Source: Siphonodentalium dalli
Lineage: Eukaryota; Mollusca; Scaphopoda; Gadilida; Siphonodentaliidae
Assembly (NCBI GenBank): GCA_032622095.1
Contig: CP136064.1
Coordinates: forward strand, 39,730,426 to 39,794,425
Direction: 5' to 3'
DNA length: 64,000 bases
The notes below the pieces were generated by a model. It did no database searches. It worked only from the letters and a program-made list of their open reading frames with translations, and was not told the DNA's origin. This document shows positions 61,101-64,000 of the stretch, in pieces; the first letter of the stretch is position 1; each line of letters opens with the position of its first letter. A program made the position numbers and the translations under genes.

Positions 61101-63524
61101 AAAAACACTAGATATCCTCTATTTATTTAATTATGGCCACCTTCCAAACTGAAATGTGTTATATGGGGAGAAAATTTGTACAGCACCAAGATTCTGCAGC
61201 CTATAACCTTGTCTATCAAATTATTCAAATCTCTTGCTTCAACTAGAAAAAAGGGGTGCTGCTTTATAGTTACATGATATTCCGTGAAACACCTGTCTTT
61301 GGATCATAAGTTCATTGAACTCATTTGTTAACCCTTTCATGACGGGAGCTGCACTGCTACAGCAATAAAGATCTTATGCCAGTGCATTCTCTTATATATG
61401 CAAGTCTCCCATAGGAAGAAGTGGACTGTTATCATGGAGAAGTAACGATGGCTGAAATTCAATGTTCACTCCAACATCACCCTTTTATTTTCCAATAAGT
61501 ATTACGCGACTCAAGAGTCCATTTATTAATCCATTATAGTAAGTAAGAACATCATTACAATCAATAAATATACTTTAAACATATGCTGTTGGGACATATG
61601 CATACTGGTATATATCCAAGAGAAATCACATCTCCCTGGGACAAAAATAGGGAGAAGTGGCACATTTTAGGGAGAAGATGTCTCCCAATTTCCCTCAAGG
61701 CTGGTCCCTGAATGTACGCTAGCTAGGTCATTTTAGAAGTTTACATTATTGCTGCAAATTAGTATTGGATTGATCTCTATATTAATGAATCCCTGAATGA
61801 CATTATTGTAGTGAGACCAGAGTTTACAGATACTTTAGCAATAAAACAAGGACGACATCCAATCCTGGAGAAGATCAGCCTGGATCCTCCTGTACCCAAC
61901 AATACTGTGAGTTAAATTTAAGCAATGACATCTTCACAAATTAACCCTTTCATGACGGGATCTGCGCTGGTGCAGCATTAAAGACCATGTGCCATAGGTC
62001 GCCTCGCATATATAAGAGAATGCTTTGGCCTAACAATTTTTATCATTTTTAGCTCAACTTTACTTTGTAAAGTTTGAGCTTTTGCCATGGCTTTGTATCC
62101 ATTGTCTGTGTGTGTGTGTGTGAGGCTTTAACAATTTCCTTTAGCTCGGGCTACAGGTCGTACCTTCGGTCAGATCCTTATGAAGTTTTTGGCATGGCTG
62201 TTGACATTAACATGTAGATGGGAACGAGTTATTTTGGCCATATTGGTTATTCGGCCATAACACATGGCCACCGGCAGCCATCTTGGAATTTACTCTTTGC
62301 ATGACTAAATCCTTTGGCACTGGCTACAGGTCGTACCTTTGGTTGGATCATCATGAAATTTGTCATGGGTGTTAACAATGACATGTAGATGGGAACAAGT
62401 CATTTTGGGGTCAATCGGCCATAACACATGGCCACCGGCGGCCATCTTGGAATTTACTTTTTGCATGACTAAATCCTTTGGCACGGGCTACAGGTTGTAC
62501 CTTTGTTCAGATCATCATGAAATTTGTCATGGGTGTTGACATTGACATGTAGATGAGAACGAGTAATTTTGGGGTAATTTGGCCAAAAAACGGCCATGTT
62601 GGATTTTAAAATTCAATCCATTAGCACAGGCCACAGGACGGAGTGTTTGTCTGATCATCATGAAATTTGTCGTGGAAGTTAATATTGACATTTAGATGGG
62701 GTCATTCGGCCATAAATCATGGCCACCGGCAGCCATCTTGGATTTTACTCTTTGTATGACTAAATTCTTTGACACAAGCTACAGGTCGTACCTTTGGTCG
62801 GATCATCATGAAATTTGTAATGGATGTTAACATTGGCATGTAAATGGGAACGAGTCATTTTGGGGTCATTAGGCAAAAAAAACATGGCTGCCAGCAGCCA
62901 TCTTAGATTTCAATGCTCACTACAAACATGTCATTTTATACACTAAATAAATAAATAAGTTTTATAAAAATTACCCTGAAGACATCTATTATATTCATCG
63001 TCTATAGAATTCAATGAATTGCCCATTTAGTGATATCACTTAGCATATACAATCTCATTGAGAGCAATGTTTTTTATATGAATAGTGCAATTGGGTGTGT
63101 GTATCTAGTTGTATTTCATCATCATTTAGTTCAGTTGCTAACACAATTACATCTTATAATTGGTAGCATAATTTCTTCTGAATAAATGAAGCGACATTTA
63201 ATCTTGTTTACCTTTTCTATACTAAATACTCATTGACGAGCAGTTTTTCCTTAGGAAATGTTCAGATTATAAATTCAACAAACGACTATAGGTCTAAACA
63301 TTTCCCACCAATGAATAAGATTCCTGAAAATTCATCTAGATGAATAATAGACCCTTCCAGTGTATATGTTTATAACTGAGTGGGAGAATACATTTAGTAT
63401 TGAAAGGGTTAATCTTAAGAATGTCATCAAGATCACATCAGTTTCATTTAAAAAGCTTATTGATTTCCATTCACAGTACGCCTCAGAGGGAAGTAACTTT
63501 GTTGTCATCACTGGTCCCAACATG
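33973..63524 (+). CDS. MSH4: MSH4, meiotic MutS homologue (16 exons, both ends outside window)
   Basis: Sixteen GT-AG exons join in frame without a stop to give about 643 residues, which align along their whole conserved length with vertebrate MSH4 (936 residues in human). MSH4 pairs with MSH5 as MutS-gamma, a clamp that stabilises recombination intermediates and promotes crossovers in meiosis; it lacks the mismatch-binding domain I of repair MutS proteins. The order here is: disordered Ser/Thr/Pro-rich tail (about residues 1-115 of this partial model), connector domain from [20 protein letters not shown], lever/core domain from [20 protein letters not shown], clamp region around RGFFIQL, core end [16 protein letters not shown], ATPase start [12 protein letters not shown], and Walker A beginning TGPNM. 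Exon junction phases agree throughout. The start codon and the rest of the ATPase domain lie outside the window. Introns are dominated by transposons. Confidence 0.95.
34478..36636. mobile_element. Non-autonomous hAT element in MSH4 intron, 2.2 kb
   Basis: The left end 'cagggtctgaag' and right end 'cttcgcaaaccctg' are imperfect inverted repeats. The flanks ctcttaac (34,470-34,477) and ctcttaaa (36,637-36,644) agree at 7 of 8 bases. Both ends hold tandem 'aaaatattttttgcca' motifs, typical of subterminal repeats. No transposase frame is seen. A second element (35,028-35,829) is nested inside. It occupies most of the intron between 34,109 and 36,812. Confidence 0.75.
35028..35829. mobile_element. 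hAT-like element nested in a hAT element
   Basis: Ends 'cagggtttccaccagggg' and '...tagcggaaaccctg' are inverted. The flanks repeat catattc (35,021-35,027 and 35,830-35,836; 7 bp visible). CAGGGTTTCC termini are common among hAT families. A related left end, 'gcagggtttccgccaggccg', appears alone near 28,679. No transposase frame remains. Confidence 0.75.
36813..37036 (+). CDS. MSH4: MSH4 exon b (Ser/Thr-rich linker)
   Basis: Acceptor 'aatcattatag', donor 'gtttgt'. Phase 2 in, phase 1 out. Encodes the low-complexity tail ([20 protein letters not shown], then [19 protein letters not shown]) and ends SSVVI, just before the conserved VEGRG block. Divergent in sequence between species, so the support is frame continuity and position. 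Confidence 0.9.
37076..37437. mobile_element. MITE with 'gcagaatgaggtccccagag' inner repeats, copy 1
   Basis: Terminal inverted repeats 'gcctcagaatatggtgcc' and 'ggcaccatattctcaggc'. Inside, blocks 'ttgcagaatga(a/g)gt(t/c)ccca' face each other, with 'gtgaatttagtgatgc' arms. Diverged relative of the elements at 39,824, 50,466 and 63,630. It begins 40 bp after the donor of the preceding MSH4 exon. Confidence 0.8.
37481..37903. mobile_element. piggyBac-like MITE, copy 2
   Basis: TTAA at 37,481-37,484 and 37,900-37,903, same CCCTTTACCCAACA termini as copy 1. Hairpins at 37,510-37,578 and 37,677-37,745 in mirror orientation. The spacer between them is shorter than in copy 1. Confidence 0.92.
37904..39132. 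other. MSH4 intron sequence, nothing recognised
   Basis: Short frames (38,325-38,621 minus; 38,832-39,080 plus) have no motif. No transposon termini could be defined. Confidence 0.4.
39133..39579. mobile_element. Non-autonomous hAT element, 447 bp
   Basis: Terminal inverted repeats 'tagggctgccacgattca' and 'tgaatcgttgcagcccta' with subterminal 'gatgcatcg'/'cgcatcg' motifs. The flanks attacagc (39,125-39,132) and gttacagc (39,580-39,587) agree at 7 of 8. TAGGGCTGCAACGATT-type ends are classic for hAT. Confidence 0.88.
39824..40198. mobile_element. hAT-type MITE, gcagaatgaggtc family, perfect 8-bp target duplication
   Basis: Termini 'caagcct' and 'aggcttg', then 'gtgtcatttgcagaatgagg' and its complement. 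The flanks tgttcaat (39,816-39,823 and 40,199-40,206) are identical 8-mers, which assigns this family to an 8-bp-duplication superfamily (hAT). Two inner hairpins are joined by a 'taggcctcacc ... gaggcctaagc' inverted linker. Confidence 0.88.
40655..40803 (+). CDS. MSH4: MSH4 exon c (connector domain start)
   Basis: Acceptor 'attatttcag', donor 'gtgagt'. Phase 1 in, phase 0 out. Reads [20 protein letters not shown], then [20 protein letters not shown], the first strongly conserved MSH4 block. The reading frame runs on past the donor for 67 codons, but that part is intronic by homology. Confidence 0.95.
41120..41237 (+). CDS. MSH4: MSH4 exon d
   Basis: Acceptor 'aatttccag', donor 'gtgggt'. 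Phase 0 in, phase 1 out. Reads [20 protein letters not shown] and ends [10 protein letters not shown], an invariant MSH4 motif. Confidence 0.95.
41805..41955. repeat. Interspersed repeat fragment in MSH4 intron
   Basis: Contains 'gtcaccacaccaagtttggt', 'ggaaattggtctaggggtct' and 'cagacagaaagacagatcct', ending 'tacatatatagat'. This kind of block is common in invertebrate genomes as a transposon 3' tail. The exact family is not identified. Confidence 0.4.
42225..42360. repeat. Repeat fragment shared (inverted) with 48,130-48,260
   Basis: 'aggccaacaaaaaggatact' and 'aataactgccgaccctaa' here match, in opposite orientation, 'ttagggtcggcggttatttt' and 'acatagtatcttttttcttt' at about 48,180-48,245. 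A third trace, 'gaaacatagaatctttttttg', is at about 43,103. Family unknown. Confidence 0.55.
42846..42879. repeat. Perfect 34-bp palindrome
   Basis: 'agtttagtgacatcaat' is followed directly by its exact reverse complement. No other copy is seen in the window. Confidence 0.9.
43227..43293 (+). CDS. MSH4: MSH4 exon e
   Basis: Acceptor 'ttgctttctag', donor 'gtatga'. Phase 1 in, phase 2 out. Encodes [20 protein letters not shown] then NAK; joins exon d at NETKG and exon f at KYYCLA, both conserved. Confidence 0.93.
43773..43894 (+). CDS. MSH4: MSH4 exon f
   Basis: Acceptor 'cacttaacag', donor 'gtaaga'. Phase 2 in, phase 1 out. Reads [20 protein letters not shown] then [20 protein letters not shown], a very conserved block of the connector/core junction. 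Confidence 0.95.
44588..44731 (+). CDS. MSH4: MSH4 exon g (core domain start)
   Basis: Acceptor 'gttttgtag', donor 'gtaaac'. Phase 1 in and out. Reads [20 protein letters not shown], then [20 protein letters not shown], the block that opens the MutS core/lever domain (TL.G.L..T.T..G.R.LR). Confidence 0.95.
45098..45497. mobile_element. piggyBac-like MITE, copy 3
   Basis: TTAA at 45,098-45,101 and 45,494-45,497. Hairpins at 45,128-45,196 (one base change, 'gacaatg' for 'gccaatg') and 45,276-45,344. Ends only 69 bp before the next MSH4 exon; an open frame beginning in its right end runs into that exon but is cut off from it by the splice acceptor. Confidence 0.92.
45567..45838 (+). CDS. MSH4: MSH4 exon h (largest exon, core domain)
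   Basis: Acceptor 'tctgtttccag', donor 'gtatat'. Phase 1 in, phase 0 out. Encodes [55 protein letters not shown] and [20 protein letters not shown], the helical lever region. From the third intron base onward the sequence belongs to the terminal repeat of a MITE (45,841-46,308). Confidence 0.95.
45841..46308. mobile_element. Palindromic MITE abutting an MSH4 splice donor, carries two 69-bp hairpins
   Basis: Left end 'atatatgtgaccgccatatc' and right end 'gatatggcaggtcacatata' are inverted repeats that continue as 'agtcgggattttttt' arms. Hairpins at 45,897-45,965 and 46,184-46,252 are the same cassette as in the piggyBac-like MITEs, again as a mirror pair, but the termini differ completely. 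The centre has an inverted 'gagccccagac' / 'gtgtggggctc' pair. The element starts at intron position +3. Confidence 0.85.
46948..47080 (+). CDS. MSH4: MSH4 exon i
   Basis: Acceptor 'ctctattacag', donor 'gtaatt'. Phase 0 in, phase 1 out. Reads [20 protein letters not shown], then [20 protein letters not shown]. The RTQKC.AV motif is characteristic of MSH4. Confidence 0.95.
47367..47420 (+). CDS. MSH4: MSH4 exon j (54 nt)
   Basis: Acceptor 'tgctgttgtag', donor 'gtatgc'. Phase 1 in and out. Encodes [18 protein letters not shown], matching the conserved [10 protein letters not shown] block. Confidence 0.95.
47430..50465. other. MSH4 intron, mostly unrecognised sequence
   Basis: Contains the repeat fragment at about 48,130-48,260 (inverted match to 42,225-42,360), a lone CCCTTTC-type end 'ttaaccctttctcgacac' at 48,450, and a 49,485-49,610 block rich in GACCCC/GGGGTC words ('tgaccccttttggggtca'). 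Two 113- and 95-codon minus frames have no motif. Confidence 0.45.
50466..50616. mobile_element. gcagaatgaggtc MITE, single-hairpin copy
   Basis: Termini 'caagccttgaaatagtg' and 'cctatttcaatgcttg' enclose one almost perfect hairpin: 'gcagaatgaggtccccagag', 'gaatttggtgatgctagccc', then the complement. No clear target duplication. It ends 61 bp before the next MSH4 exon. Confidence 0.88.
50678..50862 (+). CDS. MSH4: MSH4 exon k (clamp region)
   Basis: Acceptor 'gtattttgtag', donor 'gtaagt'. Phase 1 in, phase 0 out. Reads [30 protein letters not shown] and [10 protein letters not shown], matching the YSLPLR..., RGFFIQ and FTS.DL motifs of MSH4. It is separated by 5.9 kb of intron from the 13-nt exon that follows. 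Confidence 0.95.
50878..51105. mobile_element. Tc1/mariner-like MITE, copy 2
   Basis: 'tacagtaatgccctaagtaa' and its complement at the other end, arms of about 90-100 bp, TA at both edges. Shorter centre than the 33,543 copy. Begins 15 bp after the splice donor of the preceding exon. Confidence 0.88.
51878..53188 (-). CDS. hAT transposase, C-terminal part (RNase H-like core and dimerisation domain)
   Basis: A 436-residue frame; its first few residues overlap the upstream frame, and the homologous reading begins about at [29 protein letters not shown] holds the second catalytic Asp, [11 protein letters not shown] the conserved Arg-Trp, and [20 protein letters not shown] the catalytic Glu within the C-terminal hAT dimerisation domain. 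An acidic/basic insert (about residues 265-340, with [17 protein letters not shown]) lies between them. Ends at a natural stop. With 53,131-53,838 it would be about 650 residues, normal for ZBED-like hAT transposases; the frameshift makes it inactive unless it is an assembly error. Confidence 0.9.
   Translation of the reverse strand: MSRHYSYPRLTYSCISTDLTNCVENWIRDKGKKCKVYVVSDNASNMVAAAKLLPSHFTTLRCFAHTLQLVIKDSLKKFPATQKIIAKCKTIVTYYHHSSQATHKLKEMQRTMGLKEHKLKTECETRWNSTYYMMERLVQEKEPLSAVIASIAKLPNLNAFEWKTAAEYVKALKPLENATTMLSSAKFATTSMIIPVLNTVIDELSCSVLNDFGKTVTSNINSRWPDYEKNALYAVSTCIDPRFKLHAFSCDNLKCTARQMLLDQLFSHCNKDTKLVTKDKETCSESEENVDSVEEVQITHATPSTSSTVSVSEKGKEETVPKHDFWATLKKKVAKKKEPTKGDEDELRAVLLFETDHYLEEDPIEPTDCPFSWWQNNKRQYKHLADFARSLLFIPGTSVPSERIFSKSGLVLSDRRCSLKPIHAEMLVFLNHNLRC
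53131..53838 (-). CDS. hAT transposase, N-terminal part (BED zinc finger and first catalytic Asp)
   Basis: A 235-residue frame. Residues 5-47 form a BED-type zinc finger: W8, C22, C25, H42 and H47 in 'SCKLC ... SHIQRKH'. A basic, Ser-rich linker follows (RKRKSES). The C-terminal part holds [20 protein letters not shown], where the Asp of DHWT is the first acidic residue of the hAT DDE triad. The frame ends in unrelated codons after HTAV, because a one- or two-base shift moves the true continuation into the next frame. Start chosen at the first Met, ahead of the finger. Confidence 0.88.
   Translation of the reverse strand: MSSTKSKWLRFFNKKNNKLSSCKLCIKEISAEHGNTSNLRSHIQRKHKKEFVETQTEIESESQLQVEKTATSSGLICRKRKSESVVTDSRETKQGRITGYLGSHGIWDKKDARRLQSDNLIVQMICLDYQPMSIVEDEGFLKLINYLQPCYKPPTRRELRSVLIPGMYQTKKAEILEELKQAEFFGLTTDHWTSRANDAYMAITCNFLNSDFELKDYCLAITHTPDSHTAVYRRI
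54327..56700. repeat. Interspersed array with 150-175-bp units, MSH4 intron
   Basis: Begins with a short hairpin-like 'ggctcaactttac ... gtaaagtttgagct' and 'attgccatgg'. Units of about 150-175 bp follow, each with 'tcatgaaatttgtcatggat', 'gacatgtagatgggaacgag', 'tcattttggggtcattcggc' and 'gcagccatcttggatttt'. The array is split by the hAT element at 54,627-55,946. A second, parallel array of the same unit is at 60,740-60,905 and 62,048-62,935. Confidence 0.85.
54627..55946. mobile_element. Non-autonomous hAT element, 1.3 kb, perfect 8-bp target duplication
   Basis: Termini 'tagggcccgacgaa' and 'ttcgttgggcccta', flanks atgtatat at 54,619-54,626 and 55,947-55,954. Subterminal 'gaatcgaatc' repeats occur near both ends. 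A separate inverted repeat, 'gatatccccacc' to 'ggtggggatatc', lies at 54,985-55,051, centred on 'cttattatactatac ... gtataataag'. No transposase frame. It split the surrounding tandem array. Confidence 0.92.
56786..56798 (+). CDS. MSH4: MSH4 exon l, 13-nt microexon
   Basis: Acceptor 'tttatttcag', donor 'gtatgt'. Encodes IRIN plus the first base of an Asp codon completed by the next exon. Skipping it would shift the frame, whereas including it gives [20 protein letters not shown], which lines up residue for residue with the SADLIKMNER... segment of vertebrate MSH4. Both frame and homology therefore support it. Confidence 0.88.
57184..57332. mobile_element. TTAA MITE of the 'tatagaaaggg' family, copy 1
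   Basis: 'ttaactctttctatactaa' and 'ttagtatagaaagggttaa' are inverted ends, with 'gcactcattgatgagtagtt' and 'aattgaccattcc'-like inner parts shared with the copy at 63,208-63,413. TTAA flanks suggest the same target preference as the CCCTTT MITEs. Its right end is expanded into a tandem array. Confidence 0.75.
57290..57602. repeat. 37-bp tandem array of a MITE end, about eight copies
   Basis: The unit 'ttaataatataataaaaacc' plus 'atttagtatagaaaggg' repeats with an exact 37-bp period (GGGTT at 57,326, 57,363, 57,400, 57,437 and so on) and almost no divergence. Each junction recreates AAAGGGTTAA, so the array is built from the MITE's right terminus together with its TTAA. Confidence 0.93.
57686..58501. 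mobile_element. CCCTTT-ended MITE that hosts piggyBac-like copy 4
   Basis: Left end 'ccctttcagtgccatgggcc' and right end 'ggacctggcactcaaaggg' are inverted. The right part still holds one 69-bp hairpin (58,382-58,450). A complete piggyBac-like MITE lies inside at 57,980-58,319, flanked by TTAA. No left-hand partner of the surviving hairpin is seen in this outer element. Confidence 0.75.
57980..58319. mobile_element. piggyBac-like MITE, copy 4 (nested)
   Basis: TTAA at 57,980-57,983 and 58,316-58,319; termini as in copies 1-3. Hairpins at 58,010-58,078 and 58,097-58,165 are almost adjacent because most of the AT-rich spacer is missing, which leaves only 18 bases between them. Confidence 0.92.
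58599..58678. repeat. Exact 40-bp tandem duplication
   Basis: 'ctgtaagttgtcagtaacca' plus 'atgggaatgttttaatgtct' occurs twice without a difference, so it is very recent or conserved by conversion. Confidence 0.92.
59105..59150 (+). CDS. MSH4: MSH4 exon m (46 nt)
   Basis: Acceptor 'ctcatgacag', donor 'gtaagt'. Phase 1 in, phase 2 out. Reads [15 protein letters not shown], matching the MSH4 core helix. Together with the 13-nt exon it bridges exons k and n in frame. Confidence 0.92.
59797..59961. mobile_element. Near-perfect palindrome, arms about 75 bp
   Basis: 'tataaggattaactgtcatg' pairs with its complement at 59,942-59,961, and the match continues inward ('gtggactg', 'tatggagatgtaaccgtgag', 'tggtcataacttgt') to a loop at 'aaacccaaagggttt'. 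Probably a MITE; no target duplication could be identified. Confidence 0.88.
60514..60638 (+). CDS. MSH4: MSH4 exon n (end of core domain)
   Basis: Acceptor 'tatttttttag', donor 'gtaagt'. Phase 2 in, phase 1 out. Encodes [20 protein letters not shown], then [17 protein letters not shown], with the invariant [13 protein letters not shown] motif. Confidence 0.95.
60740..60905. repeat. Single unit of the gaaatttgtcatgg / agccatcttgg repeat
   Basis: One copy of the unit described at 54,327-56,700, with 'attatgaaatttgtcatggc' and 'ggccaccgacagccatcttg'. Confidence 0.8.
60971..61116. mobile_element. Palindromic MITE-like hairpin
   Basis: Arms 'agtgttttttgagtgaatac' and '...ccactcaaaaacactagat' enclose 'gaccgagacaaatgtg' / 'cattggtctcgctc' and a GC-rich apex 'cgctcgcggcaagccgctcgcg'. 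Related in style to the palindrome at 25,450-25,620. Confidence 0.82.
61328..61418. mobile_element. Truncated TTAA MITE fragment with half hairpin
   Basis: Starts 'ttaaccctttcatgacggga', includes 'agtgcattctcttatatatg' (left half of the hairpin cassette, mutated) and stops after 'tctcccatagga'. No right end. Confidence 0.7.
61812..61906 (+). CDS. MSH4: MSH4 exon o (start of ATPase domain)
   Basis: Acceptor 'cattattgtag', donor 'gtgagt'. Phase 1 in, phase 0 out. Reads [20 protein letters not shown], then VPNNT. The GRHPILE motif is the usual entry to the MutS ATPase domain. Confidence 0.95.
61942..62033. mobile_element. Truncated TTAA MITE fragment, hairpin left arm deleted
   Basis: Starts 'ttaaccctttcatgacggga' like 61,328 and then joins 'catgtgccataggtcgcctc' directly to the right arm 'gcatatataagagaatgc'. 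The left arm is lost between two CCA trinucleotides. Confidence 0.75.
62048..62935. repeat. Second array of 150-175-bp units, MSH4 intron
   Basis: Begins 'tagctcaactttactttgta' and 'agtttgagcttttgccatgg', then a (TG)n tract, then about five units like those at 54,327-56,700 ('atcatcatgaaatttgtcat', 'ggccaccggcagccatcttg'). Same orientation as the first array. Confidence 0.85.
63208..63413. mobile_element. TTAA MITE of the 'tatagaaaggg' family, copy 2
   Basis: 'ccttttctatactaaatact' at the left and 'tagtattgaaagggttaa' at the right. Shares 'cattga(t/c)gagcagtt' and 'aataatagacc' with the 57,184 copy but has no expanded end. Ends 63 bp before the last visible MSH4 exon. A very degenerate relative may lie at about 36,642-36,788. 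Confidence 0.75.
63477..63524 (+). CDS. MSH4: MSH4 exon p (first half of Walker A)
   Basis: Acceptor 'tccattcacag', donor 'gtgagt'. Phase 0 in and out. Encodes [16 protein letters not shown], after which SGKST of the nucleotide-binding loop is expected on the next exon, beyond the window. Confidence 0.95.
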
Positions 63525-63629
63525 GTGAGTATAATAATCTGTAGAAATTCTCTCTTGTATTAGTTAGGCAAACATGAAGCCCAAGGGCTTTCACTTGCCA
63601 TAAGGCTCCAAAGCTAATTATAATTTACC

Positions 63630-63883
63630 CAAGCCTTGAAATATGGTGTCTGTCATTTGCAGAATGAGGTTCCCAGAGGGTGAATTTAGTGATGCTACCC
63701 CGCATACTGGGCTAGCATCACCAAATTCACCCTCTGGGGACCTCATTCTGCTGAGGTGTAAGCAGAATGAGGTCCCCAGAGGGTGAATTTGGTGATACTA
63801 GCCCGCTATGCGGGGTAGCATCACTAAATTCACCCTCTGGGGACCTCATTCTGCAAATGACAGACACCCTATTTCAAGGCTTG
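63630..63883. mobile_element. gcagaatgaggtc MITE, two-hairpin copy
   Basis: Termini 'caagccttgaaatatggtg' and 'cctatttcaaggcttg'. Two hairpins in succession (about 63,657-63,753 and 63,769-63,857) are linked by 'ctgaggtgtaagc'. The second is nearly identical to the single hairpin at 50,500-50,590, with 'gcccgctatgcggggtagc' at the apex. Confidence 0.88.
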
Positions 63884-64000
63884 AATTATTTACCAAATAA
63901 ATGAGTCTTACCTTGAGCAGTTGAAGTTTGTTGTAATTGTATGCCACAGGAAACAAAAGAGCGCTTACATAGGGAGTGCAAGCATGCATGCACAGTCACT

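Noticed and set aside
1-63883. CRISPR array
   Set aside because: All regular repeats are contiguous minisatellites or mobile-element pieces without unique spacers, and the genome is eukaryotic.

Overview
The window is eukaryotic, from a repeat-rich animal genome. One spliced gene with metazoan-type GT-AG introns fills the right half. The rest is tandem arrays, non-LTR retrotransposon wreckage, a tRNA-derived SINE with an (ATCA)n tail, and many DNA transposons and MITEs. The repeat style (for instance short 'gtttgagctnttgccatgg' interspersed arrays and large foldback elements) suggests a marine invertebrate, most likely a mollusc. That is an impression; the species cannot be told from this sequence alone.

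Bases 1-33,900 hold no host exon that I can support. In order: a 33-bp minisatellite (1-796); a degenerate long-period repeat (about 905-3060); and a decayed CR1/Jockey-like LINE spread over about 4,935-15,060. The LINE carries a SINE with a perfect 14-bp target duplication in ORF1, a 5.3-kb foldback element with a 42-bp tandem array in the ORF2 endonuclease domain, and about 1 kb of foreign sequence after the reverse transcriptase. Further right are several local duplications and palindromes, a 3-kb foldback element (23,850-26,832), a 5S-rRNA-like remnant (about 27,440-27,560, minus strand), a deleted hAT element with a perfect 8-bp target duplication (28,958-30,075), and a tandem duplication that preserves both the empty and the filled site of a TTAA-inserting MITE (32,560-33,016).

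Bases 33,973-63,524 carry 16 exons of MSH4, the meiosis-specific MutS homologue, on the plus strand. All 16 exons join in frame (about 643 residues) from the N-terminal tail to the first half of the Walker A motif, where the window ends. The first coding exon(s) lie upstream and were not found; the ATPase domain lies downstream. One exon is only 13 nt long. The introns are packed with transposons: a nearly complete hAT element with transposase reading frames (51,418-54,102), other non-autonomous hAT elements with target duplications (some nested), two TA-flanked MITEs (one just upstream of the first exon found), and several TTAA/CCCTTT MITE families.

The most distinctive structure is a 69-bp, nearly perfect hairpin (33-bp stem, 3-nt loop, one conserved T.C mismatch). 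It is present 11 times between 32,590 and 58,450, plus two broken copies, always in this locus. It usually comes as mirror-image pairs and sits inside at least three elements with different termini. One such element begins at intron position +3 of MSH4 exon 45,567-45,838, so that only the GT of the splice donor lies outside it.
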